A DNA stretch of 64,000 nucleotides from Planococcus citri (taxonomy: Eukaryota; Arthropoda; Insecta; Hemiptera; Pseudococcidae), in NCBI RefSeq assembly GCF_950023065.1, contig NC_088681.1, positions 69,598,836-69,662,835 on the forward strand, in the 5' to 3' direction. The stretch's first letter is position 1, and each line of letters begins with the position of its first letter. The notes under the pieces are model-generated. The model worked only from the letters and a program-made list of their open reading frames with translations. It had not been told where the DNA came from and searched no databases. A program made the translations under genes and the position numbers. Shown one piece after another: positions 22,270 to 33,289 of the stretch.

Positions 22270-24480
22270 TGAAGACTGTGTTGCTCAAAATTATCATGAA
22301 AATCTTTCACAATTAATAACTTACTTATTTTTACTCGAAATTTCTCCATTATTAGTTTTAAATTTCGTACTCACCTGAAACAGAACAAAAAAAACAAATC
22401 AGTACTATTTGGTTAATTGTGAGTAAATAATCTTAAGGCACATTTTATTAAAATAATTATGCTGGATGTAGAATCTCATATCACCCACACAGGAAAGTAT
22501 AAATTAGTACGTTCAAATTTCACAATTCCAAATACCAATAATAAGAGAAAATTCGGCCATCTACGAGGAGGAAAAAAAATCGCAAAACAGGCATGGATTT
22601 TACCATTCTACTTTTACGATTATACTATATCGCTTCGAGAACCCGTGTAAAATATTTATGGCACTGATTCGTGCGGCAACTCGATTTAAATGTTTTCGCA
22701 AAATGGCATAAGAAAAAAACCGTCGTCTTGAAAACGTTTAAAAAACACAAGTGCCGCAAATTTTACGCGTTTTCGAGTATGGAAACAATTTTCAAAGTAA
22801 TTTAAAGGCGAAGGCGCGAGACGTTATTCGCCTTCTTCCTCACATGGCCACACTTTCACCCGATACTCTTTCGTCTCTGCGTACCCATAGTCAGAAATTT
22901 CATGACGAGTAGGTACTGCGAGTAGGCTCGATGAACTAATACTTATCTTTTTACCTTTCCACCGCCGTGTGAGTGTTATCTTTTGTCTTGTCATGAAAAG
23001 AATGGCAACTTTAGTTAGCAGCGATGTTGGTTGAAGAAGCATTGCGTTGCGTCGCTCGCTCGCACCATAACAACCATATTCAGCGAGCTTTTCGAATGAG
23101 TGAAAAGGGCGTCGGGGGAAACCTTACAATTACCACGCGTGAAACAATTTATCGCTAATTTAAACGTCACATCGTGTATTGTACAGGTAATCCGAGCAAT
23201 ACAAGTGTACGTGTTAGATTACTCCAATGTTCATTTTCTATGTTTCTGTTCTCCTTTTTTTCACCCCCCCCCCATACCCTCGTCGAGATAGTTTTCTCAT
23301 TTTGGTACATTAGAAATACGACTATTCTATCGAGAGTTTTGATAATTTAACGAGCATTCGCGACGTGTGACATTTCTAATACTTCTCATACTTATTATTA
23401 CTGCTCGCAATAATACGTTAGATCTACCTATACGTAAACCGAATGCTCAATTAGAGCTGTAGATATGCATCTGTTTTATTCTAGTAGCTCGTACAGATCA
23501 ATTGAAATGTTGATTCGTTCGACATCGTATTAATTTAAACAATTCATTGACAAGTCGTTCAATTTTTTAAACAATTTTTACAAATTCTTCTTCGAAAAAC
23601 ATCGAAACTGTCCAGTGTTTTAAATTCCACTTCTCTACAAATCTTAAAAATATCACATCCTCCGTTAAAATTCCATTCACTTCCACCCCCCTATCAACGA
23701 TAGAAATTTCAATCTCGTTACAAAAAGTCATCGCTGCACGTTTGATTCGCCAATAAATTAAAAAAATCTGCTCCGAGGCAATTTTTTAGCTACCTTTAAT
23801 TTGATTTTTTTCTCACTTTCATTCTCGTCATCGTCGTCGTCGTCGTTGTTGAAGTATTTACTTTAACGCCTTTGTCTGGTGCTACCTCACGCTTGATAAG
23901 TATAAAGTTCACAACGACGACGACGTAGGAACAACAAAGGAATAAACTCGCAGACTATAGGAGGCGTAGGTTTTCAATGGGCATTTCGGGTCCACAACAC
24001 GCACATTAAAACCACCTACACTTTTATTCGAAGCAGTGTCGAGCGGATGTTATGATTTTGGAGAAATGCGAGATTTTCCAAATTTATACGTATCTAGTTT
24101 CACTTGTGAACCTCGTACATCTGTAGGTACGAGTATATTGGGGGTTGAATAAACATTCCGCAGATTCCGAGCTCACGTGAGAATTTAACGATACGTTAAT
24201 CAACCAAGTCTCTGCCGGCAGCAGCGTGCGAAAAATAATACCTACGTGTAGAATACACATTACACACGATAAGTATATCGTGTTGGTCGAATTTTGACCA
24301 TATATATAGGTGTATGTTTACAAAATGGCTCAACCATATGCGTAGGAGGACAAATGAGAAAGTGTAATATTTTTTCCTCCAGTGGCACATGCAAAGGTGG
24401 AAGCTGAAGAAGAATGGCTTCATATGGAAATTATTGCTGAGGGAATTTCATCAAGCTTTTCTACGTAAATAAAATCATGA
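22270..24480. other. Unique CpG-containing stretch, no gene recognised
   Basis: About 2.2 kb with little repetition. Contains TCG-type triplets at 23826-23849 and a C run at 23265. Short frames (for example 22824-23042 minus, 24196-24423 minus) have no recognised domain. Confidence 0.4.
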
Positions 24481-25690
24481 AAAAATGTTCTTTATATTGA
24501 CGATTATTAAAAAAAAATAGACTTATCTGTGGAAAAAAAAGAATAAAAGCCACAGAGACTAACAAGACAAAGTTGAAAGAGAACAGGACATTCTCGGTGT
24601 GGGGTGTAGAAATTCTGAATAATACATATTACCTTCTATTCTACACAGCTCATCTGACTACTTTGAAACACCCAGACTTATCAATTTAAGACATTCTTTG
24701 GTGAAAACAGGGTGGAGGGTACATTCAACATTTATTTAGGTATTAAACAACATTTTTACAGACTAAACTCAAGAACAATGCACGAAAAAAAAATAGTGAA
24801 AAAAGAAAAAATGTGAACCTTTTCTTTGATTGAAAAAGTAAAAAAAAAAAAAGTTGCTTAAGTAGGTATATTTTTTTCAAAAAAAAAAAACTGCAGAAGT
24901 GGAGGATAGTTTTTTCAAATTTTTCTATTCGCAGTAAAAAAAAAGGCTTAACTCAGGTCAACATTTTTCTGTTTTAAAATAAAATTGAAAAAAAATCCAA
25001 AAAAAAACTTGAAAAATCTGCAAAAGGGTGAGAATCAATTGAAAAAAATGAGCATGTTTTGGCAATTTTGACAGAGAAGAGAAACGTTTAGGTAATTTTG
25101 CCAAAAAATAAGACTCTTGGCAGGAAATTTTTTCAAATGTTTCAATTTGCAAGGTGGGGAATAAAAATTTTCCGATTTTCAAAACAAAACAAAAAAACTG
25201 CAAAACTTTAAAACAAAAAATTTTACAAATTTAAAAAATTATTGAAAGAAAAAAGCAGAAATGTTGATTGTTGATAGCAATTTTTTCAGCTTTTTCGAGT
25301 TTGGAGGAAGAGCTAGGATTGGGAGTAGAAACATTTACTCAAGAAAGCATTTTATTCAAAAAAATAAATAAATAATAAAACACAAATCTCGAAATTTGAT
25401 TGAAAATAATGTAATAAATTGAGAATTTATACGAAATTTTGGCGTAAAGCACGAATTTGTCTAATCTTTAAAAATTTAGGTACATAAACATCGGAAGTAT
25501 GGAAGGAAGGAGGGAGGGAGGGAGGAAAGGGGTCAATATTCATTCCAGTCACGATTTTTCTGTTCATAATGAAAGCTGAAGAATACTTCCAAAAACTTCA
25601 AACCTCTGAAAAGAGAAAGAAAAGAGTAATTAAAAAACTAATATTATTAGTTAATCAAAAAAAAAAAAAAAAAAACTCTCACGCAGTAAG
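24480..25690. other. Low-complexity A-rich DNA
   Basis: Dominated by A-rich and T-rich runs. Parts resemble the 30.2-30.7 kb and 45.2-45.5 kb repeats (accounts of gggagggag followed by A-rich text). A GGAG microsatellite lies at about 25499-25531 and an A run at 25659-25675. No gene. Confidence 0.45.
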
Positions 25691-26225
25691 CGTGAGAAGA
25701 CCGACTTTTCGTAAAATAAATATCTTTTACGAACGAATTGATCCACTGTTATTTAAACAGTGATTCGCGAACGAACTGATTCGTATAAGTGACTTGTTCG
25801 TGAACGAATCGATTTGTACAAGTGACTCGTTCGTGAATGAATCGATTCGTATAAGTGACTCGTTCGCGAACGAATCGATTCGTATAAGTGACTCGTTCGC
25901 GAACGAATCGAATCATACAAGTGAATCGTTCGCGAACGAATTGATTCGTACAAGTGAATCGTTCGCGAACGAATCGATTCGTACAAGTGAATCGTTCGCG
26001 AACGAATTAATTCATACAAGTGAATCGTTCACGAACGAACCGATTCAGACATGTGATTCGTTCGCGAACGAATTGATTCATTTACTCAATTTTCAATGAA
26101 TCATTCGCGAACGAATTGATTCGTATTAGTGACTCATTCGCGAACGAATTTATTCATAAATTAAAGATTCGTTGGCGAATGGTTCTTTCAAAAAATTGAT
26201 CAATTCGTTCACGAATGATTCACAA
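25688..26225. repeat. 33-bp palindromic minisatellite array 1 with leader
   Basis: Leader at 25688-25745 (AGCGTGAGAAGACCGACTTT...ACGAACGAATTGAT) is shared with array 2. Then come about 13 units of 33 bp such as AGTGACTCGTTCGCGAACG + AATCGATTCGTATA. Each unit contains the perfect palindromes ATTCGTTCGCGAACGAAT and CGAATCGATTCG. Because 33 is a multiple of three and the unit lacks stops in some frames, long repetitive frames exist on both strands (11-residue repeats like ESIRISDSFAN). These are side effects, not evidence of a gene. Confidence 0.9.
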
Positions 26226-26259
26226 AAAATTGAGGGTCGTATACTTAATAGGAATCGAG

Positions 26260-27560
26260 CAAACCTAGTGAGATTTCAAGTTTCATCGAAATCAGTTCAG
26301 CCATTTCCTAGGTAATGAGTTTTGAAAAATTCTGAAAAAAAATTTTGTCGCTCGACAAATTTGAAAGCTTTGAGCTTTTGAAAATTTTGTTTTCGATTAC
26401 GCGCGAAAGCTACGAACTTTTGGATCATGGTGCAAGTGCGAAATCATAGGAATGGTGATGGACTTGTGATACTTCAAGTTTCAGAAAAATTGGTTCAGTC
26501 GTTACTCAAAGTAATGATTTTTAAGTGAAAAATGTCGAAAAAAAGTTTTGTCGCTCGATAAACTTGGAAGCTTCGAACTTTTGAAACACGATGATGGTGA
26601 CAAATTGTCCGGCTAGTATCCAAGGGCTGACATTTTGAGTTTCATCAAAATCGGTTCAACCGTTCCTCAGAAATAAATTTTTAAATGAGTTTTTAAGTGA
26701 AAAATGTCGAAAAAAAATTTTGTCGCTCGATAAACTTGGAAGCTTTGAACTTTTGGAACTTGATGATGATGGCGAAATCTCCGCTAAGTAGTGTAGTTCT
26801 GAAATTTCAAATTTGATCAAAATCGATTCAGCCGTTGCTGAGAAATTAAATTTTATGTGTAAATTCACCTCATCACATACGAGTACTTAAATATTTAAGT
26901 AAAGACTTGGCACACGAATTCATTTAAAATTGAACTTTTAAAAAATCATTTCTCAGGAACGGTTGAACCGATTTTGATGAAACTCAAAATGTCAGCCCTT
27001 GGATACTAGCCGGACAATTTGTCACCATCATCGTGTTTTAAAAGTTCAAAGCTTCCAAGTTTATCGAGCGACAAAATTTTTTTTCGACATTTTTCACTTA
27101 AAAATCATTACCTTGAGTAACGACTGAACCAATTTTTCTGAAACTTGAAGTATCACAAGTCCATCACCATTCCTATGATTTCGCACTTGCACCATGATCC
27201 AAAAGTTCGTAGCTTTCTTACGTAATCGAAAACAAAAATGAGCTTTTTCAAATTTTCGGGGGGTGACTTTGCACAACATTTTTTTAAAATTTAATTTCTC
27301 AGCAACGGCTGAACCGATTTTGATCAAATTTTAAATGTCACAACTAGGCTACTAGCCGAACATTTTGGCATCATCATCAAGTTCCAAAAGAACGCAGCTT
27401 CCAAGTTTATCGAGCGACAAAATTTTTTTTCGAAATTTTTCAAAACTCATTACCTAGAAAACGGCTGAACCGATTTTGATGAAACTTGAAATCTAAGTAG
27501 GCCTCTACGATCTCTATAATTTCGCATATTCACTTCGATCCAAAAGTTCGTAGCTTTCGA
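26260..27560. repeat. Inverted pair of ~600-bp repeats
   Basis: 26262-26870 and 26945-27560 are inverted, imperfect copies. Shared blocks include TTTATCGAGCGACAAAATTT, CCAAGGGCTGACATTTTGAG and TGAACCGATTTTGATGAAAC. Within each arm the block around TCGCTCGATAAACTTGGAAG recurs two or three times, so the arms are themselves tandem. A fragment recurs at 55.60-55.87 kb. Non-coding. Confidence 0.75.
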
Positions 27561-27599
27561 ATTAAATCAAAAATTCAAAAAAAAATTGTATATATATAT

Positions 27600-28515
27600 C
27601 TCTATATATACATTTGTTAAGGGCCCAAGTGGCATCTTTTTTTGTTGTTGAATGGTAAACTGGCATCTTTTTTACAAAGTGGCATCATTTTGCGGATGCC
27701 ACGTTAACATTGCTGTTATTTGATATCCTACAGGTCTGTACATTCCAAAAATAGGGTTAGTTTGGTGATGCCACTTTACCGGATATACAACCGCCCACAC
27801 CCCTCAGGTTCAATATGTATATGTGGTAAAGTGGCATCTAGCATGTTTCACAACGTAGCGCGCAGAGCGCGCTGTGTTGTAGTGCTCTCCTCACGCTACC
27901 CACGTATACGCGAAGCGCTTTTGTGCTCCTACATCATAAGCACGTGCGGAGTAGTGCAGCTGTATTATTACATGCTGAAAAATATTTTTGAATGTGAAGA
28001 TGCCAGTCTCCTGTATATACTCTGGATGCCAGAATACCGTCGAACGACTATTTATATACATGTAAAAACCATACATTACGAGATCCGTTTTATATAAAAT
28101 CGGGCATTGCGAGATCCTGAGATCCTTTTGCCGGATCTCGCAAGTTCTCTCATATGCCAGGGTACTCGTGAGATCCGGGGGACCCTGTACACACATTTTC
28201 AGCCGGATCTCGTTTTGCCTACTATTCATATACTTATATACAATTTTTGAAAATAGATAAACGACGCATCTTGCGAGATCCACCCCCAAATCAGGTTTAG
28301 GCCGTTGGTGGATCTCGGTTTATGCGGATCGCGAAATTGATGGCGGCAATGCATAGAAAGGCACTGTTTACACACTACAACGTGCGTTCGAACGAAGTTG
28401 TAGGGTTATTATTTCAGTTTTTAGCATTTTTCGGATTTTTGTTGGGTGGATCTCGCAATGCCTGTGTATATGTCGGATCTCGCAATGTACTGTAAGACAG
28501 TATATATATATATAA
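27600..28515. repeat. Block built from two recurring words, GTGGCATC and GGATCTCGC
   Basis: Bounded by TA-rich microsatellites (about 27588-27610 and 28500-28515). From 27628 to 28034 the word TGGCATC or its inverse GATGCCA occurs eight times in both orientations. From 28077 to 28490 the word GGATCTCG or its inverse CGAGATCC occurs about nine times, several extended to GGATCTCGCAATGC. A GC-rich hairpin lies at 27853-27881. No gene is supported, although open frames on both strands overlap here. Confidence 0.7.
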
Positions 28516-29086
28516 ACCTTATATAAGGAAACCTGAAATTTTGGGAATGAGCCTATCGTGATCCCAGACCCTCGAAACGCAAAGAAAAGTCACTCCCCGA
28601 CCCAACTTCCACTATCGCAACAAATACAATACTCCACTTTTCTCCGAAAAGTCGGTAAAAATATGTAGGGAGATCACTATTTTTTGAAATATTGCAAACA
28701 CTTAAAATTTTGGCCAGAAAGCAGTAGGTCTATTAAGCAGGAAATTTTTTTGAAAAGTTTTAATTTGGAAAGCAACGATTAGTGTAAAAGATCATCATTT
28801 TTGTAAAAAATGATGGCTATATTGTGATAGGCCGAACTTTGGATAAAAAGGTCGGGAGTCAAAAATGTTGATAGTTCTCGACGTTTTGAGCTCAAACTAG
28901 ACGATTCCCGGTGTGTCAGATTTTATATATTTATTTATTTACCTATAAGTTTCAGCATGATGGTCATTTTTACATTTTATGATCTGGAATCTGCTCTAAT
29001 TGATCAAATCAACTCAAACTTAGGGAATGAAGTTCTTTTAAGACTTAGAATTGACCCCCGCAGTTTGAAGGGTCAAAGTTGAAAAT
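28516..29086. other. AT-rich stretch, no gene seen
   Basis: Contains the 12-bp palindrome CCTTATATAAGG near 28518. Nothing else recognised. Confidence 0.4.
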
Positions 29087-29990
29087 TACAGAAAGGTCAT
29101 TTTTTTGGAGGGGCATAATATGACCCCAAATTGATGAAAAGGGTTCAAAATCATACCATTGGCCACTACCCCTATTGTGATCAACATATCCAAATTTCAG
29201 CTTCCTAAGTCATCCCCACCCCATTTCAGGTAGGAAAAACCACATTTGACCCCAATTTTTGACCCCCTCACCTCTAAAATTGATCTAGAAGTTCCAAATT
29301 CTTAGAATACAATGGGAAGGTGTCCCATGAGTTATTATTGCAGGTTTCAACCTTCCAACCCTATTTGACCTCTCTCCAGGGTCAAAAAGTGGATTTTTGG
29401 TCTATTTTACGTGTTTTTCAATTTTTCAGACAGCCTACAGCCCCTCCAAATTGACCTAGAGGGTCCAAATTCTCACAGTACAATGGTAAGATGTACTCAA
29501 AGTGCCTTTTGCATGTTTCAACCTCCCAACCCCATTTTTACAGAAAGGTCATTTTTTTGGAGGAGCATAATATGACCCCAAATAAATGAAGAGGGTCCAA
29601 AATCATACCATTGGTCAGTACTCCTATTGTGATCAACATATCCAAATTTCAGCTTCCTAGATCATCCCCACCCCGATTAAGGTGGGAAAAACAACGTTTG
29701 ACCTCCAGTTTTTGACCCCTTCACCCCTAAAATTGATCTAGAAGGTCCAAATTCTCAACATACAATGGAAAGGTGTCCCATGAGTGATTATTGCAGGTTT
29801 CAACCTTCCAACCCTATTTGACCTCTCTCCAGGGTTAAAAAAGTGGTTTTTTTTGCTATTTTACGTGTTTTTCAATTTTTCAGATAGCCTGTAGCCCCTC
29901 CAAATTGACCTGGAGGGTCCAAATTTTCACAGTACAATGGAAGGGTGTACTCGAAGTGCCTTTTGCATGTTTCAACCTTCCAAACCTATT
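29087..29990. repeat. Tandem duplication, period ~452 bp
   Basis: CAGAAAGGTCATTTTTTTGG starts at 29089 and again at 29541, and the following text (ATAATATGACCCCAAAT, ATCATACCATTGG, TGTGATCAACATATCC, TTCAACCTTCCAACCCTATT) repeats in order. The two units differ by scattered substitutions. Non-coding. Confidence 0.85.
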
Positions 29991-30169
29991 ACTTTTTTCC
30001 ATTTTTGAAAAACTAAAAATATAAAAAGAAAAATATTTTTTTAAAAAAGTGTAAAAATCAATAGAAGTTTTCGAAATTTTATAGAAAAAAAATGGCAGAA
30101 AAAACACAATTTTTTGTTGTTGAAATTTCGACAATCTCGTCAAAAAAGCATTACATTTTCAAATTTTTC

Positions 30170-30700
30170 AATTCAGGAAGGAGAGAGGCAGGGAGTAGGA
30201 TCAATTCAACTTTAAATTTTTCAGATCGATATTTTTCTGTCTTCAAATAAAACTCGAAAAAAAAAATTTTAAATTAAAACTCTGAATGAAAAAAAATAAA
30301 GATGTCAAAACTTTGATGAAAAGTGGAAAAATGAGATTTTTGAAATTCCCAAAAAGCAAGACCTTTCCAATTTAAGAAGAAGGGAGGGGAGAGGGAAAAG
30401 AGTCAATTCAACTCCAAACTTTTCAGGTCGACATTTTTCTATCTTTACTTAAGTACCTAAGCAAAACTTGAAAAAAAAATATTAAAAATGAAAACTCTGA
30501 AAAGTGAATAGAAAAATTTCAAAACTTGGCTAAAAAGTGGAAAAATTGGATTTTTTGCAATTTTGGCCAAAAAGAAAAACTGTCGAATAATTTCGGGAAA
30601 AATGCAAGATATTTAGTACAAAATAAATTAAAATTTAATGTTTAAATTTCTCAAGGGGTGGGAGGGAGAGAAGGGGTGTCCAAATATATTAATTTATTCA
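30170..30700. repeat. A-rich interspersed repeat (family shared with 33.3 and 45.2 kb)
   Basis: 30370-30700 parallels 45190-45520 in the same orientation and 33290-33650 inverted. Shared phrases include GGATTTTTTGCAATTTTGGCC and TTTCTCAAGGGGTGGGAGGG. 30180-30360 is an older tandem partner. No gene. Confidence 0.6.
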
Positions 30701-30759
30701 TGTTAAGAAATAAGTGCCACCCTACAATGTTCATGTAGGTATCATTTAGTGATGGGTAA

Positions 30760-30776
30760 GTTCTGCGCCAGGAGCT
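30760..30776 (+). repeat. GTTCTGCGCCAGGAGC word, copy 1
   Basis: The first of six occurrences of a 14-16-bp word found at otherwise unrelated places in the window (also 40107-40122 inverted, 43709, 44432, 62149 and 62743). Confidence 0.8.
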
Positions 30777-30949
30777 ACATTTTTAAATTGTTAAAATAAG
30801 GGAACACTGGAACAGAGCAGAGCTTTTTTTTATAATTTTACCAAAAAAGCAACACAAAAAACATCATACATAGGAAGACACACGAGCAAAAAGTGAGACA
30901 AAAGTTGCCTAAGCAGAACTATTAGACCCCTCCCCTCCCCCGAATTTCT

Positions 30950-32630
30950 GCGTTTCTATTCGAAGTCCATAAATAAAATTAAAATTGTTCAATTGATAAA
31001 TTACCATCGGTCGCGTCGCTCGTTACGAACGAAGCGGAGCAAGTATAATTATATGAACGTTATCGGAACAAAAAAAAATGCTAATTTGCTATACCTTTAA
31101 AATAGTTATCTAGCGTAAAGCGATACCAACCATAGATATCAACGTATATAGTATAAAATAAACATTGAAATTACGAATTTCGCTCGGTTACGTCGATAAA
31201 CCCCGCGGCCCGAGCCCCCATCCTTGTGCAAATCGTATCTACTCGTAGTTGCCATTCGTTGATGCAAAAACACACCAAATTAAAAACTTATCCCGATCTC
31301 ATGTACCAACTGTACGTATCGAATAAGTTGTAATTAAAATTCAAAGGGTATTTAGTAATTAAACCAACGATCTTCGTCTCATGTCGAAGATTACCATCGC
31401 CGAAGCTCGTGGGAACGACAGGAAGGAAGGAGGTGATAAGAGATGGAAAAATAACAGAGCACGCAAAAAAACCAAGAACTATAATTATACAGGTAGCATC
31501 GCTTTCGAAGCAGTTTATTTTTATTTGTCTGGTAGAAGAAACGTGTTTGCAAAGCTGACGTTAATCGACAGTGCGAAACTTATCTCAATTAAAAATTCCC
31601 ACGCTCTAAGACGTTCTGTTGAGTATACTGGTTGGGAGGAAATTTACCGCGGAGTGTTTTTAGTTTTCCTCGAGCTCGAGAAATTGTGAGGATGACGAAG
31701 CCAGAAGCCTGCTGCGGCGGCTCAATGGACGCGAGAGTGGAAAAATAATAAAATAATAAATTTATAATAAGTATACGAATGGTAAAAGTTATAAAAGAGC
31801 TTCGACGATTGCGGTGGAATTTCGTTCTCGGTAGTTGTGAATTTTTCATCGGTGTATTCGGCCTGGATGGATAGACCGCGGCGGAGGGCCGAGGGCCGAG
31901 TAGAGGTTATAAATTATGCGAATACTCGCCGACGTTTACTTAAGCTTTCGCATTCTATACCTTTAACGAATCAGTGGCAATATGTTTGGCAGGAATCTTT
32001 TTGTTTAAAATTATTTATTTATACGCGGCGCGGCGAGTTTATCTCGACGGTACGTTTAACGCGAAAGATATGATTTTCCCACAGCTGCTATACCTACTTT
32101 TCTATACATACTTACCTACCTATCCACCAGCTACCTACAATATTACCAATTGCTGGTACGCTTTAAGAGGCTACAGCCGGAGAAGCTTTACAAAAATCTC
32201 TCATTTTACACCCAGAGTAGAGTAGGCGAGTATTTAACGAGCGACCGGATATTCATAGCGATCAAACTCTCTCACCGTGTTTCCTTTACTTTAAGTAAAG
32301 TTTTTGCCGAGTTTATTTAAAAAGCCAGCGGTGTACTAAAATAGCTAAAGTACGCGAAGGAATTGTAAAACGTATAAAGCGAACCGAGCCGAGGTCGAAT
32401 ACTCTCAGCTTTTACACGGTACGAGTAAATCTGGCTTGTATCTTTTTCTTTCTCTTACTTTCGAAGAGAATCAGCTCGCCTGTGTAAGTACAGCTCCGTC
32501 GTCGTAATATCAACTTTGATAGATCGAAGTGCATTTGATGGCGAGTTGATTTAATTAGCCCGATGTTGCTTATTGACAGCTTTTTGAATATTTCTCTGCG
32601 TAACAGTGCAGTTTAATGGCAAATGTGACC
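30950..32630. other. Unique CpG-containing stretch, no gene recognised
   Basis: Frames at 31381-31689 (plus), 31589-31849 (minus) and 31837-32225 (plus) overlap one another and show no recognised domain. The composition differs clearly from the flanking repeats. Candidate host DNA. Confidence 0.4.
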
Positions 32631-32639
32631 ACATTGATC

Positions 32640-33240
32640 TCGGAAACTGAATTTTGGTATGCAGCCTACCCCCTTTCCCCTCCAAATGGAATGGAAACGG
32701 TTTAGAACAGTTTTGAGTAGCTCGGGGAGCCTCTATCAGTTATTCGAAAGTTGAAATTTCCCCAAAATTTTTCCTAATGAAGTAGGAAGGCTGAAATTCA
32801 CAATGTACTTAACAATTTCAATGTGCTGAGCCAATTTTCGGTGGTTTCAAGCTGTTCTAGAGCCTACAGTTATATTTTTGAAATAAGAGATTTTCAAAAA
32901 AAAAAAAAAAAAAAGTCATTAAAATAGTGCCCAATGACTAATTAGGTACATCTCATTCTTCCAAAATCAGTTTCGGCCAGTTCAAAATCAATTTTGGGAA
33001 AATCCAATCGCGTTCGTGCGTACTTAAGTTGATTTGTGCAGACTTTATGACACTTGTTGAAAATTTGAAATTTCCAAAATACCAATCTCCATTCTCCAAT
33101 CGTCTGAACATACGTAGAAATTGGGGTGTGATGTGAATTTTATTGCTTCCCTGGTCAATTTCTTCAGAAAATCAAAAAATACACTTTAGAAAATGAAATT
33201 TTGGATGGTGATGTGTTTTTTCATTCTCATTAGATATAGT
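32640..33240. repeat. Diverged relative of foldback family A
   Basis: Contains degraded interior phrases of family A (GGAATGGAAACGGTTTAGAA, GGGGAGCCTCTATCAG, AAGTTGAAATTTCCCCAAAA, GGTGGTTTCAAGCTGTTCT). No ends are visible. Confidence 0.5.
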
Positions 33241-33289
33241 TCTGTGCGGTTCATAATTATTTGTGGAAATTTTGCAGTTTTTTTATTGT

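Noticed and set aside
25753..26099. Long frames on both strands encoding 11-residue repeats (ESIRISDSFAN, YESIRSRTIHL)
   Set aside because: They arise from a 33-bp minisatellite whose length is a multiple of three and whose unit has few stops. Simultaneous frames on both strands argue against a gene.
25688..26225. CRISPR-like leader plus repeats
   Set aside because: There are no spacers between the repeats, no cas genes, and the setting is eukaryotic. It is a minisatellite.
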